Notes: generated by a model not told the origin, from the sequence alone. A stretch of 64,000 nucleotides of DNA from Thioclava atlantica (GCF_000737065.1 NZ_AQRC01000013.1:1-64000); one strand, 5' to 3'; positions 28,857-37,767 are shown, numbered from the stretch's first letter. Made by a program: numbers and translations.

Positions 28857-29260
28857 TCGGGATCGTGATCGTGGCACATGGTGGATTGGCGCGGGAATAT
28901 CTCGCGGCGGTCGAGCATGTCGTGGGCCCGCAAAGCGGGATCCGCGCGATCACCATCGAGGACGATCACGACCGCGCCGGCAAGCAGGCCGAGATCCGCG
29001 CCGCCGCCGATGCGGTGGATGCCGGCGACGGCGTCGTCGTGGTGACCGACATGTTCGGCGGATCGCCCTCGAATCTGTCGCTCATGGCCTGCGAGCAGAG
29101 GGACCGCGAGATCATCTACGGCGCCAATCTGCCGCTGCTCATCAAGCTCGCGAAATCGCGCAGCCTCGGCGTGCATGCGGCGGTCGAGGCGGCGCTCGAT
29201 GCGGGCCGCAAATACATCAACAGCTACAATGCCCGCGAAGGGGTCGTGAAATGTCCGTGA
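28853..29260 (+). CDS. manX: PTS EIIA component, mannose family (regulatory)
   Basis: 135 residues, cytoplasmic. The N-terminus [20 protein letters not shown] places the phosphorylated His at residue 9. [20 protein letters not shown] is the second family landmark. It accepts phosphate from HPr. No EIIB, EIIC or EIID sugar-transport genes are in the window, so the protein is most likely a phosphate-status reporter rather than a transporter subunit. The GTG start overlaps the rapZ stop by 4 bp, and its 3' end overlaps ptsH by 10 bp, so the four PTS genes are tightly coupled. Confidence 0.88.
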   Translation: MIGIVIVAHGGLAREYLAAVEHVVGPQSGIRAITIEDDHDRAGKQAEIRAAADAVDAGDGVVVVTDMFGGSPSNLSLMACEQRDREIIYGANLPLLIKLAKSRSLGVHAAVEAALDAGRKYINSYNAREGVVKCP

Positions 29261-29523
29261 GCCGGAAGCTCGAGATCGTGAACGAGAAAGGCCTGCATGC
29301 ACGCGCTTCGGCGCGTTTTGTCGAGGTCGTGGAGGTCCATGACGCGCGCGCCACGGTCACGAAGGACGGCATGAGCGTCTCGGGCGACTCGATAATGGGG
29401 CTTTTGATGTTGGCAGCTTCGCGCGGAACCACTATTGAAGTGACGACGAGCGGGGCCGATGCCGAGAAACTCGCCGAGGCGCTGACGGCGCTGGTGGATG
29501 ACAAGTTCGGCGAAGGCATGTGA
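29251..29523 (+). CDS. ptsH: HPr phosphocarrier protein (NPr/HPr type)
   Basis: 90 residues. His16 in NEKGLHARASARF is the EI-dependent phosphorylation site. Ser47 in GDSIMGLLML is the site expected for HprK. Both are intact, so the protein can carry both kinds of phosphate. The residue before the serine is Asp where enteric HPr has Lys, as is usual for alphaproteobacterial HPr. Enzyme I (ptsP-type) is not in the window. The gene overlaps manX by 10 bp and ends 27 bp before the acyltransferase gene. Confidence 0.92.
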   Translation: MSVSRKLEIVNEKGLHARASARFVEVVEVHDARATVTKDGMSVSGDSIMGLLMLAASRGTTIEVTTSGADAEKLAEALTALVDDKFGEGM

Positions 29524-29550
29524 CCCGCGGATAACCCGAGAGGTCCAGCC

Positions 29551-30405
29551 ATGGATCAGCAGGTCGAGATCGCCGAAGCCCAGGCTATTTCCAAACCCTA
29601 TGACAAGCGCCGCTTGTCCTATTCCGGCACCTTCACCAACCCGTTCAAGGTCGGCACGATCCGCACGCTCGAATGGGTGACGGCCAAGACGCATCTGCTG
29701 CGCCTGATCCGGAAGTTCGAGAAACGCGGCGCGCCCATGGGCGCGGAATTCTGGCCGCAGGCGCTCGACGTGATGGGGATCGAGGTGACGACCCCGCCCG
29801 AACAGATCGCCCGCATTCCCAAGGAAGGCCCGCTCGTGGTGGTCGCGAACCATCCGCACGGGCTCGTGGACGGGATGGTGCTGGCCTACCTGATCGGCCA
29901 GGTGCGCGACGATTACCTGATCCTGACCCGTTCGCTGCTGACCGGCATTCCCGAGATCGAGCAATACATGCTGCCCGTGCCGTTCCCGCATGAGGAGAAC
30001 GCCCGCGAGAACAGCCTCAAGATGCGCGCCGCCTGCATGGCGCAGCTGAAACGCGGCGGCGTGGTCGTTCTGTTCCCGGCAGGCCAGGTGGCCTATTCCG
30101 AAACCCTCTTCGGCCCGGTGATCGAACGCGAATGGAACCCGTTCACGGCGAAGATGCTGGCACGCTCCGGCGCCTCGGTGCTGCCGATCCGCTTCCCGGG
30201 GCAGAATTCGCGCGCCTACCAAGTCGCGAACAAGCTTTCGGCGACGGTGCGCCAGGGCTTGCTGCTCTACGAGATCAAGCGCGCGCTCTACAAGCCGCAG
30301 CACCCGGTGATCGGCCATCCCAAGGCGGCCGAGGATATCGCCGAGCATCTCGGTAACCCGCGCAAGTTCCTCGCCGATCTGCGCGCGGAAACGCTGTCGC
30401 TCTGA
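29551..30405 (+). CDS. Lysophospholipid acyltransferase-family protein (PlsC domain)
   Basis: 284 residues. The acyltransferase motif H-x4-D appears in VVVANHPHGLVDGMVLA (the block I motif). PFPHEENARENSLKMRAACM and GGVVVLFPAGQVAYSETLFG follow, the latter corresponding to block III (FPEG-like). These enzymes transfer an acyl chain from acyl-ACP or acyl-CoA to a lysolipid at the inner membrane. The exact acceptor is unknown; phosphatidic-acid or ornithine-lipid-type synthesis are options, but no olsB is adjacent. It follows ptsH by 27 bp in the same direction and could be the last gene of the chvIG-PTS operon. A repeat with a GGGGGC-GCCCCC hairpin lies just after the stop. Confidence 0.8.
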   Translation: MDQQVEIAEAQAISKPYDKRRLSYSGTFTNPFKVGTIRTLEWVTAKTHLLRLIRKFEKRGAPMGAEFWPQALDVMGIEVTTPPEQIARIPKEGPLVVVANHPHGLVDGMVLAYLIGQVRDDYLILTRSLLTGIPEIEQYMLPVPFPHEENARENSLKMRAACMAQLKRGGVVVLFPAGQVAYSETLFGPVIEREWNPFTAKMLARSGASVLPIRFPGQNSRAYQVANKLSATVRQGLLLYEIKRALYKPQHPVIGHPKAAEDIAEHLGNPRKFLADLRAETLSL

Positions 30406-30419
30406 GAGCCGCGGGGCAG

Positions 30420-30464
30420 GGGGGCGCTGCCCCCGTCGCGTTCCGCGACTCCCCCGGGATATTT
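30420..30464 (-). repeat. Single copy of the CCCCGGGATATTT hairpin repeat
   Basis: Read on the minus strand: AAATATCCCGGGGG core, then hairpin GTCGCG-gaa-CGCGAC (30449-30435), then GGGGGC-AGC-GCCCCC (30434-30420). Module order matches the copies at 18920 and 58416, but the hairpin sequence differs while staying self-complementary. It lies between the acyltransferase and the convergent acetyltransferase genes and could act as a terminator. Confidence 0.85.
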
Positions 30465-30479
30465 GGAGCAATTGGAAAG

Positions 30480-30896
30480 TCAGAGCGGCTTTTCCATATC
30501 GCGATGCGCAATGCCCGCGTCGTCGTAATCTTCGCCATAGGGTTCGAAGCCGAGCTTTTCATAGAACGGGATCGCGTAGCTCTGGGCGGAGAGATAGGCG
30601 CGGGTGCATCCCATCGCCCTGAGCAGCGCGCAGGCCTCGCGCACCAGCGCCGCGCCGAGGCCGGTGCCGCGCGCCGCTTTCGCCACGCAGAGCCGCCCGA
30701 TCTTTCCGGTCTCGCCCGCGCGGATCAGCCGCGCCGTCCCCAACGGCGTCTCACCGTCCCGGGCAAGCAGATGGACCGCACCCGCGTCGAGATCGTCCCA
30801 TTCCTCTGGCTCGGAGATCCCCTGCTCCTCGATGAAGACCGCGCGGCGCAGCGCGTGGCAGGGGGCGTAATCGCTGACCGCCTCGATGGTGATCAT
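30480..30896 (-). CDS. GNAT-family N-acetyltransferase
   Basis: 138 residues, a single GNAT fold. The acetyl-CoA motif appears as [20 protein letters not shown], and [20 protein letters not shown] follows near the C-terminus. The pattern [20 protein letters not shown] then [17 protein letters not shown] resembles the ElaA/YjcF-like branch. Substrate unknown. The ATG at 30896 overlaps the dapE stop (ATGA), so it is translated with dapE. This coupling is the only hint to its role. Confidence 0.82.
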   Translation of the reverse strand: MITIEAVSDYAPCHALRRAVFIEEQGISEPEEWDDLDAGAVHLLARDGETPLGTARLIRAGETGKIGRLCVAKAARGTGLGAALVREACALLRAMGCTRAYLSAQSYAIPFYEKLGFEPYGEDYDDAGIAHRDMEKPL

Positions 30897-32035
30897 GCGA
30901 AATAATCCCGCAGAATCCGGGCATAGACGCGCTTGAGCGTCTCGATCTGCTCGACCGGCACGCGTTCGTCCACCTGATGCATCGTCGCGCCCACGAGGCC
31001 GAATTCGACGACCGGGCAGTGATCTTTCACGAAACGCGCATCCGAAGTGCCGCCCGAGGTCGACAGTTCCGGCGCGCGACCCGTCTCGTCCTCGACCGAA
31101 CGCGCCACGAGATCGACGAAGGGCCCGGGCGGGGTGAGGAAGCTCTCGCCCGAGATGTCGGGATTGAGCGCGAAGGCGATGCCGGTCGCCTCCGAGATGT
31201 CCTGCGCCAGAGCCTCGCCCCATGCGGTAAGGCTTTCGCCGCTGTGAGTGTCGTTGAAGCGGATATTGACCGTCGCGCGCGCCTTGGCCGGGATCACGTT
31301 ATTGGCCGGATTGCCGCAATCGATCGTGGTGATCTGCAGGCTCGAGGGCTGGAAATGCTCGGTGCCCTCATCCAGCGGCGTTTCCGTCATCCGGCCCAGC
31401 AGCGTCACCAGCGCGTGGAGCGGGTTCTTCGCGCGATGCGGATAGGCGGCATGCCCCTGCACGCCCTCCGCCTCGATATAGAAGGTCAGCGAGCCGCGCC
31501 GGCCGATCTTCATCATCTCGCCCATCTCGTTGGGGCAGGTCGGCTCGCCCACGAGGCAGACCGACATCGCCTCGTCGTGGTCTTTCATCCAGTCGAGCAG
31601 GGCCCGCGTGCCGTCGCGTCCGGGCCCTTCCTCGTCGCCGGTGATGGCAAGGATCACGGCGCCGTCGGGCGGGGTTTCAGTGACCAAATCCACCGCCGCG
31701 GCGGCAAAGGCCGCGACCCCCGTCTTCATGTCGGTCGCGCCCCGGCCCCAGAGAACGCCGTCGACGATCTCGCCCCCGAACGGGTCGTGGCGCCAGGCGG
31801 CCGCGTCGCCCACGGGAACGACATCGGTATGGCCGTTGAAGCCGAAGCTCTTCGCCGCGCCTTTCGCGCCCCAGCGGGCGAAGAGATTGGGCGTGCCGTT
31901 GCGATCGACCCGGGTGCAGTCGAACCCCGCCTCCGAAAGCAGCCTCTCCAGCAACACCAGTGCCCCGCCCTCTTCGGGCGTGACGGAGGGACAGCGGATC
32001 AGGTCGACGCTCAGGGCAACGGGATCGGTGGTCAT
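30893..32035 (-). CDS. dapE: Succinyl-diaminopimelate desuccinylase
   Basis: 380 residues, cytoplasmic di-zinc M20 peptidase-family enzyme of the lysine/meso-diaminopimelate pathway, hydrolysing N-succinyl-LL-DAP. Metal and catalytic motifs are visible: [22 protein letters not shown] and [40 protein letters not shown] follows near the C-terminus. Length is as for E. coli DapE (375). It shares the ATGA overlap with the following acetyltransferase gene. A DapC-like aminotransferase that could supply its substrate is encoded at 51745-52923. Confidence 0.93.
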   Translation of the reverse strand: MTTDPVALSVDLIRCPSVTPEEGGALVLLERLLSEAGFDCTRVDRNGTPNLFARWGAKGAAKSFGFNGHTDVVPVGDAAAWRHDPFGGEIVDGVLWGRGATDMKTGVAAFAAAAVDLVTETPPDGAVILAITGDEEGPGRDGTRALLDWMKDHDEAMSVCLVGEPTCPNEMGEMMKIGRRGSLTFYIEAEGVQGHAAYPHRAKNPLHALVTLLGRMTETPLDEGTEHFQPSSLQITTIDCGNPANNVIPAKARATVNIRFNDTHSGESLTAWGEALAQDISEATGIAFALNPDISGESFLTPPGPFVDLVARSVEDETGRAPELSTSGGTSDARFVKDHCPVVEFGLVGATMHQVDERVPVEQIETLKRVYARILRDYFA

Positions 32036-32311
32036 GGGCTCTCCTTGCGGCAGTTGCGACAGGCTTAGTGCGCCCTGCCGCGCGGAGCAATGGCTGTTGC
32101 AAAGCGGTCACCCCGGCGCGCGTGGATGCCCGGGGAAGGAAGAGAGGCTTCGTGGATCGGGCCGGGCGTGCCATCATTTCCCAAAATCAAAAAGCCCGTG
32201 GCAGGGCGATACGAGCAGGGCAACGCCCGAGAGACCCGACTTCCGCACCCTTCGCGCCTCGCGCGAGGGCGCATGCTGCGTATCGCATCAAGCTCCGGGC
32301 CGGAGGCAGGC

Positions 32312-33460
32312 ATGGCACAGAACACGACGCAGCCCCGTGACGGGCATGGCGACGACGGCACGGGCACGCAGCACGGCTGGGTCGCGGCGCATATCGCCCA
32401 TCGCGGCTCCCACCGATTCACCGAGCGGCGCCTGCCGGACCTGATCGCGCGCGGCACGCTGATGCTGGAATTCTCGCTGATGCGCGGCGAGACGATGCCG
32501 CTTTCGCTGGTCCATCTCGCACAAGGCGCCCCACGGACGGATTTCCTGTCGCTTCAGTTCGACCGCGAGGGGCGCATCGTCCTGACCCACCGGCGCGGCG
32601 AGGCGGTGCATGCGATCTCGATCGATGCCTCGCGCGAACGGCTCGCGGGCGGTCTGATGCGGTTGAGCTGGCGATGGGACGGGCCGGCGCGCGAAAGCCT
32701 CCTGACGCTGAAATCGCTCGGCCCCGGCACGATCCGGCAGCAGGCGGGCACGGCGCCCTTGCCGCTCACGCGCGGGGAGTTCTCGGCGATTGCCCAAGGC
32801 ACGGGCCCCGCCAAGATCGGCCCGCGGGTCGATTGGATCGCGCTCGGCGATCATCTGCAACCGCTCGGCCCGGCCGGGTGTTTCGCGCCCTCCACGCCGA
32901 TCCTGACGCCGGACGGGCCGCGCCCCGCCGCCCATCTTCGCACAGGCGACTTGGTGGAGACCGCCGATGCCGGGCCGCAGGAGCTGGTCTGGGCGGGGCG
33001 GGTCAGCCTGCCCGCGCTCGGCTATCTGCGCCCGGTGAAACTCTGCGCGCCGGTCTTCTCGGAAAACCGCGACCTGTGGGTGATGCCGCAGCATCGGGTG
33101 GCACTCTCGGGGCCTAGCGTCGATTACATCTTCGGGGAGGAGGAGGTGCTGATCGAAGCCGGGGATCTGGTTGACGGGGTCGCGGCCCTGCAACCGGACC
33201 GGCCCGGCGTGCTGAGCTGGTACGGGCTCTTGCTGGACGATCACCACCTGCTGATCGCCGATGGCTGCAAGCTGGAAAGCCTCCATATCGGGCGGCTTGC
33301 CCGCAATCCGCTGCTCGGCGCCACGACCGCTCTGGCGGAGCTCGCCCGCGACGGCCGGCTGCCGCTCCATCGCAAGGCCTGCCGCAAGATCGTCCGGGGC
33401 ATCGAGGCGCGTACCCTCGCCGAGGCGCGCCGTGCCGGTCTCAAGCCCTTCGTGGCCTGA
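32312..33460 (+). CDS. Hint (Hedgehog/intein) domain protein
   Basis: 382 residues. The N-terminal ~180 residues match no family I recognise. A Hint_2-type domain starts at Cys190 in GCFAPSTPILTPDGPRPAAH and continues through LRTGDLVETADAGPQELVWA, DLWVMPQHRVALSG and GEEEVLIEAGDLVDG. Such stand-alone Hint proteins are numerous in Rhodobacteraceae, often linked to secreted repeat proteins, with unproven autoprocessing. No signal peptide is visible. The ATG at 32312 follows CGGAGGCAGG; upstream in-frame codons lack this. The preceding gap (32036-32311, 276 bp) shows no other gene. The 3' end is 3 bp from the convergent permease gene. Confidence 0.78.
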   Translation: MAQNTTQPRDGHGDDGTGTQHGWVAAHIAHRGSHRFTERRLPDLIARGTLMLEFSLMRGETMPLSLVHLAQGAPRTDFLSLQFDREGRIVLTHRRGEAVHAISIDASRERLAGGLMRLSWRWDGPARESLLTLKSLGPGTIRQQAGTAPLPLTRGEFSAIAQGTGPAKIGPRVDWIALGDHLQPLGPAGCFAPSTPILTPDGPRPAAHLRTGDLVETADAGPQELVWAGRVSLPALGYLRPVKLCAPVFSENRDLWVMPQHRVALSGPSVDYIFGEEEVLIEAGDLVDGVAALQPDRPGVLSWYGLLLDDHHLLIADGCKLESLHIGRLARNPLLGATTALAELARDGRLPLHRKACRKIVRGIEARTLAEARRAGLKPFVA

Positions 33461-33463
33461 CGC

Positions 33464-34222
33464 TCAGCCCATCAAAGCCTTGCGCAGCAGGTTGGCCCCG
33501 GCGAGACCGAGCAGGATCAGGGTCCAGCGCCGGAACGCGACCGGATCGAGCTTGTCGTGGGCTGCGAAGCCGAGCCGCATCCCGATCAGCGCGGGCAGCA
33601 CCATCAGCGCGGAAAGCGGGATCGTCTGCGCATTGAGCACGCCCGAGACCAGATGCGACCCGGTCAGGATCACCGCCCCGGTGAGGAAAACCACTCCGAG
33701 GATGCGCACCGATTCCTGCTTCGGCGCGTTGATCGAGAGGAGATAGATGATCAGCGGCGGCCCCCAGATCCCCGAGATCCCGCCATAGAGGCCGCCGATG
33801 ATGCCCAGACAGGTCTCGGTCACCGCCCGATGGCGCGTGGGCAGGATGATCTGCCGCCCCGAGAGCTGCCAGATCGTGAAGGCGACGATCGGCCCGCCGA
33901 GGAGCGCATACATCAGCGCCTGAGGGATGCCGTCGACCATCGTCGCGCTGATCGGGATGAAGAGGATGATCATCAAGATGAAGAGCCGGTAGTTGCGCAC
34001 CGACCCCCAGGCCGCGCCCACGCCCTGCCGGAAGGCCTGCATCACGTTGGTCACGAGCGTCGGCAGGATCAGCAGTGCGAGCGCCGTGTGCGGCGGCAGG
34101 AAGGAGGCGAAGCTCGAGAGCATGATCATCGGCATCGCGAAGCCGACCGCGCCCTTCACGAAACCCGCAAACAGCGTCACCGCGACCGCGAGGATCACTT
34201 CCCAGAGTTCCAGTCCGAACAT
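33464..34222 (-). CDS. TauE/SafE-family membrane permease
   Basis: 252 residues with about seven to eight hydrophobic helices. The N-terminus WEVILAVAVTLFAGFVKGAV then GFAMPMIMLSSFASFLPPHT is the conserved first repeat. GGLYGGISGIWGPPLIIYLL is the matching second-half motif of the TauE/SafE (sulfite exporter) family. Members export sulfite, sulfoacetate or related anions, and many are uncharacterised; the substrate here is unknown and no sulfur genes are adjacent. ATG 34222 has GGGGAGG upstream; the frame is open further upstream but without a ribosome site. It is divergent from the methylsuccinyl-CoA dehydrogenase gene. Confidence 0.85.
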   Translation of the reverse strand: MFGLELWEVILAVAVTLFAGFVKGAVGFAMPMIMLSSFASFLPPHTALALLILPTLVTNVMQAFRQGVGAAWGSVRNYRLFILMIILFIPISATMVDGIPQALMYALLGGPIVAFTIWQLSGRQIILPTRHRAVTETCLGIIGGLYGGISGIWGPPLIIYLLSINAPKQESVRILGVVFLTGAVILTGSHLVSGVLNAQTIPLSALMVLPALIGMRLGFAAHDKLDPVAFRRWTLILLGLAGANLLRKALMG

Positions 34223-34366
34223 GCGCGCCCTCCCCTTTCGGGCGGTTCTACCCGGTCGGGTGAGAGAGCACACGCCCAATTTCCGCCGGAAAACAACGCG
34301 TTCGGGCGGCGCCCACGATTCCGAAAGATATATTCGGTCCAATTCGCGCCATTTTGTGAATTTTTA

Positions 34367-34383
34367 TTGCGCTGCGGATGCAA
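34367..34383 (+). promoter_or_regulatory. Inverted repeat TTGC-N9-GCAA upstream of mcd
   Basis: TTGC (34367-34370) and GCAA (34380-34383) frame nine bases within an AT-rich stretch, 43 bp before the mcd ATG. Position suits an operator or promoter element. The regulator is unknown. The rest of the 203-bp gap (34223-34425) holds nothing else I can name. Confidence 0.3.
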
Positions 34384-34425
34384 AGACCCTAAGCACTATG
34401 CAACTGCAGAATAGGGAGCCGACTC

Positions 34426-36090
34426 ATGGCGCATGACGGGGCCGATATGCCGATGACCATCATTCTGGATGACCTTCTCTCGCTTGCCGAAGCGACCCTG
34501 CCCGAGGTCGAAACCCTCGTGGCCGATGCCACCGCCGCCCTGCGTGCGAAGACCGAACGCGACGGGCGCATCGACGGCGCGCTGATCGAGGCGCATCAAT
34601 ATCAGGCGCATGGCCTGTCCTGGCTCGCGACCTATCGGCAATCGCTCAAGCAGCTTCATGGCTGGGCCGCGCGCCTGACCGAAGAGGGCAAATTCCGCGA
34701 GATGGAGCAGCTGATCGTGCAGATCGGCTTCGGCGAATACCTCGCGCAGATCGCGGGCGGCATCCAGATGAACCAGGGCGAATTGGTGCGCCTGGCCGAT
34801 CTGGGCGTCAGCTGGTCGCCTTCCGAGGCGGCCGCGGCGCTGATCGCGGGCGGCAATTCCAATGCGGCGCGTCTTCGCCTCGTCGAACTGATGCGGGACG
34901 TTCAGGGCCGGTCCGTCTTCGGCAATTCCGGCCTCGACGAAGACCTCGAGATGATCCGCGAGCAGTTCTACCGCTATGCGGAAGATCGGGTGAAACCGAA
35001 CGCGCATGAATGGCACCTGAAAGACGAGCTGATCCCGATGGAGATCATCGAGGAACTGGCGGAACTGGGCGTCTTCGGCCTGACCATTCCCGAGGAATAC
35101 GGTGGGCTGGGCCTGTCGAAAGCTTCGATGGTCGTCGTGACCGAGGAGCTCTCGCGCGGCTATATCGGTGTCGGCTCGCTCGGCACCCGCTCCGAGATCG
35201 CCGCCGAACTGATTATCTGCGGCGGCACCGAAGAGCAGAAGCAGAAATGGCTTCCCGGCCTGTCCTCGGGCGAGATCCTGTCGACCGCCGTCTTCACCGA
35301 GCCCAATACCGGCTCGGACCTGGGCAGCTTGCGCACCCGCGCGGTCAAGGACGGCGACGACTGGCTGATCACCGGCAACAAGACCTGGATCACCCATGCG
35401 CAGCGCACCCATGTGATGACGCTGCTCGCGCGCACCGACCCGGCCACCGACAATTACAAGGGACTGTCGATGTTCCTGGCGGAGAAGGCGCCGGGTACCG
35501 AGGACAATCCCTTCCCCACCGAAGGCATGACCGGCGGCGAGATCGAGGTGCTCGGCTATCGCGGCATGAAGGAATACGAGCTCGGCTTCGACAATTTCCG
35601 TGTGAAGGGCGAGAACCTTCTGGGCGGCGAAGAGGGCAAGGGCTTCAAGCAGCTCATGGAAACCTTCGAATCCGCCCGCATCCAGACGGCCGCGCGCGCC
35701 GTGGGCGTCGCCCAATCGGCGCTGGAGATCGGGATGCAATACGCGATCGACCGCAAGCAATTCGGCAAATCGCTGATCGAATTCCCGCGCGTGGCCTCCA
35801 AGCTCGCGATGATGGCCGTGGAGACGATGATCGCGCGCCAGCTGACCTATTTCTCGGCCTGGGAAAAGGATCACGGCCATCGCTGCGATCTCGAGGCGGG
35901 CATGGCGAAACTGCTGGGCGCGCGGGTTGCCTGGGCGGCGGCCGATAACGCGCTGCAGATCCATGGCGGCAACGGCTTCGCGCTGGAATACCAGATCAGC
36001 CGGATCCTTTGCGACGCGCGCATCCTCAACATCTTCGAGGGCGCGGCCGAGATCCAGGCGCAGGTGATCGCACGTCGCCTGCTGGGCTGA
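34426..36090 (+). CDS. mcd: (2S)-methylsuccinyl-CoA dehydrogenase of the ethylmalonyl-CoA pathway
   Basis: 554 residues, an acyl-CoA dehydrogenase with an N-terminal extension of about 160 residues. Ordinary acyl-CoA dehydrogenases are about 380-400 aa. The extension (MTIILDDLLSLAEATLPEVE onward) is the mark of Mcd. The FAD/CoA core shows VFGLTIPEEYGGLGLSKASM, STAVFTEPNTGSDLGSLRTR, GNKTWITHAQRT and DNALQIHGGNGFALEYQISR. The enzyme oxidises methylsuccinyl-CoA to mesaconyl-CoA and gives electrons to ETF (encoded at 15223-16907). The pathway replaces the glyoxylate shunt for growth on acetate and C1 units. GGGAG precedes the start. The other pathway genes (ccr, ecm, mch, mcl) are not in the window. 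Confidence 0.87.
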   Translation: MAHDGADMPMTIILDDLLSLAEATLPEVETLVADATAALRAKTERDGRIDGALIEAHQYQAHGLSWLATYRQSLKQLHGWAARLTEEGKFREMEQLIVQIGFGEYLAQIAGGIQMNQGELVRLADLGVSWSPSEAAAALIAGGNSNAARLRLVELMRDVQGRSVFGNSGLDEDLEMIREQFYRYAEDRVKPNAHEWHLKDELIPMEIIEELAELGVFGLTIPEEYGGLGLSKASMVVVTEELSRGYIGVGSLGTRSEIAAELIICGGTEEQKQKWLPGLSSGEILSTAVFTEPNTGSDLGSLRTRAVKDGDDWLITGNKTWITHAQRTHVMTLLARTDPATDNYKGLSMFLAEKAPGTEDNPFPTEGMTGGEIEVLGYRGMKEYELGFDNFRVKGENLLGGEEGKGFKQLMETFESARIQTAARAVGVAQSALEIGMQYAIDRKQFGKSLIEFPRVASKLAMMAVETMIARQLTYFSAWEKDHGHRCDLEAGMAKLLGARVAWAAADNALQIHGGNGFALEYQISRILCDARILNIFEGAAEIQAQVIARRLLG

Positions 36091-36207
36091 CGCGATCCGA
36101 TACCGAAAAGGGGCGGTGCGGGGTGAACCTGCCCGCTTCTTTGTCATTTGACTTCCCCCACCGCGCCCCCATTCTGAACCGAAAGGTTCAGGCACAGGGA
36201 GGCCATC

Positions 36208-37206
36208 ATGGCCCGCACCGTTCTCGTCACCGGCATCACCGGCTTCATCGCCAAGCGCATCGCCCATGATCTTCTGGCTCAGGGCGCACATGTGCGCGGC
36301 ACCTTGCGCAAGCTCCACCGCGCCGACGAGGTCCGCACGGCGCTTGCCGGTCTCGGCTCCGATGCGCTCGAGCGGCTGAGCTTCGTCGAGGCGGACCTGC
36401 TCTCCGATGCAGGCTGGCGCGAGGCGATGGCCGGGGCGGATGCGGTGATGCACACGGCCTCGCCCTTCCCGCTCTCGAAGCCGAAGGCCGAAAACGAGAT
36501 CATCGCGCCCGCGGTCGAAGGCACGAAACGGGTGCTGTCGGCGGCACAGCGCGCGGGCGTGACCCGTGTCGTCCTGACCTCCTCGATGGAGGCGGTGATG
36601 CATGGCGTGACCTCCGCGCCGATGACCGAGGCCGACTGGTCGGACCCGAACGCGCCCACGGCAAGCGCCTATACCCGCTCCAAGATCTTCGCCGAACGCG
36701 CGGCGTGGGACTTCGCTGCCGCCCATCCCGAGATGCAGCTCACCACGGTCAATCCCGGCCTCGTCTGCGGCACCCCGATGGATCGCCATACCGGATCCTC
36801 GGTCGCGGTCGTCGAACGCATCCTGTCGGGCCGCGACCCCGCGATGCCGGATTTCCAGCTTCCCGTGGTCGATATCGCCGATGTCTCGGCCTGCCATGTC
36901 GCGGCGCTCGACCGCCCCGAGAGCATCGGCCGGCGCTATCTCTGCGCCGACCGCTTCCTGCCCTTCCCGGACATGGCCAAGGCGCTCAAGGCCGAATTCC
37001 CCGAGCGCCGGATCGCGACGCGCACCGCGCCGAACTGGCTGATCTCCACCCTGGCGCTGTTCGATGCGCAGGTGGCGCTGATCAAGCCCCTGCTCGGGAA
37101 AAGCATGTCGCTCAGCCATGCGGCGGCGCGGCAGGATCTGGGTGTGGATTTCGTGCCCGCAACCGACGCCGTGCTGCGCACGGGGCGGTTCCTCGCGACG
37201 AAATAG
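36208..37206 (+). CDS. Extended SDR, NAD(P)-dependent aldehyde/dihydroflavonol-type reductase
   Basis: 332 residues. The Rossmann motif VLVTGITGFIAKRIAHDLLA opens it, and the active-site pair YxxxK is in SAYTRSKIFAERAAWDF. LTSSMEAVMHG and TVNPGLVCGTPMDRHTGSS are typical of the dihydroflavonol-4-reductase-like branch of extended SDRs, which in bacteria often reduce aldehydes or ketones with NADPH. Substrate unknown. It has its own ribosome site (AGGGAGG) 117 bp after mcd and could be co-transcribed with it. The downstream acetyltransferase is 57 bp away. Confidence 0.82.
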   Translation: MARTVLVTGITGFIAKRIAHDLLAQGAHVRGTLRKLHRADEVRTALAGLGSDALERLSFVEADLLSDAGWREAMAGADAVMHTASPFPLSKPKAENEIIAPAVEGTKRVLSAAQRAGVTRVVLTSSMEAVMHGVTSAPMTEADWSDPNAPTASAYTRSKIFAERAAWDFAAAHPEMQLTTVNPGLVCGTPMDRHTGSSVAVVERILSGRDPAMPDFQLPVVDIADVSACHVAALDRPESIGRRYLCADRFLPFPDMAKALKAEFPERRIATRTAPNWLISTLALFDAQVALIKPLLGKSMSLSHAAARQDLGVDFVPATDAVLRTGRFLATK

Positions 37207-37263
37207 CCGTTGCGCGGCGCGGTGTTCGCGGTCATTTCTTCGGTTGCATGAAGGAGTGACCAG

Positions 37264-37767
37264 ATGATCCGTGACGCCCGCCCCGAAGATGCCGCGGCCA
37301 TTGCTGAGATCTACAATGACGCCGTCGACAACCTCACCGCGATCTGGACGGAGAAACGCACCGATGCGGCCGAGCGCGCGGCCTGGATCGCGGAGCGCCA
37401 GGCGGCCGGCTTCCCCGTCCTGGTGAGCGATGAGGAGGGCCGGGTTCTCGGCTATGCCTCCTATGGCAAATTTCGCGACAAGGACGGCTATGACCTGACG
37501 GTGGAGCATTCGGTCTATATCCATCGCGACGCGCGCGGGCGCGGTTTGGGAACGCCGATGCTGCAAGCGCTGATCGATCACGCGCGCGCGGCCGGCTTTC
37601 ACGCGATGCTCGGGGTGATCGCGGCCGAGAACCAGGGCTCGATCCGGCTGCATGAGCGGCTCGGGTTCACCCGGGTGGGAACGCTGCCGCAGGTGGGCAA
37701 GAAATTCGGTCGCTGGCTCGATCTCGCCCTGTTGCAGATCACCCTCGACGACCGGGCTCACCCCTGA
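37264..37767 (+). CDS. GNAT acetyltransferase, phosphinothricin/methionine-sulfoximine type
   Basis: 167 residues, cytoplasmic. [40 protein letters not shown] and [20 protein letters not shown] are hallmarks of the Pat/MddA (YncA) group. [20 protein letters not shown] is a further hallmark. These enzymes acetylate the free amino group of glutamate analogues such as methionine sulfoximine or phosphinothricin. A strong site (GAAGGAG) precedes the ATG. The 3' end overlaps the convergent recO by 10 bp. Confidence 0.85.
   Translation: MIRDARPEDAAAIAEIYNDAVDNLTAIWTEKRTDAAERAAWIAERQAAGFPVLVSDEEGRVLGYASYGKFRDKDGYDLTVEHSVYIHRDARGRGLGTPMLQALIDHARAAGFHAMLGVIAAENQGSIRLHERLGFTRVGTLPQVGKKFGRWLDLALLQITLDDRAHP

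Noticed and set aside
32160-32225. A short GCCC-N6-GGGC stem with a T-run on the minus strand upstream of dapE.
   Set aside because: Only four base pairs; no transcript ending there is apparent, so I do not call it a terminator.
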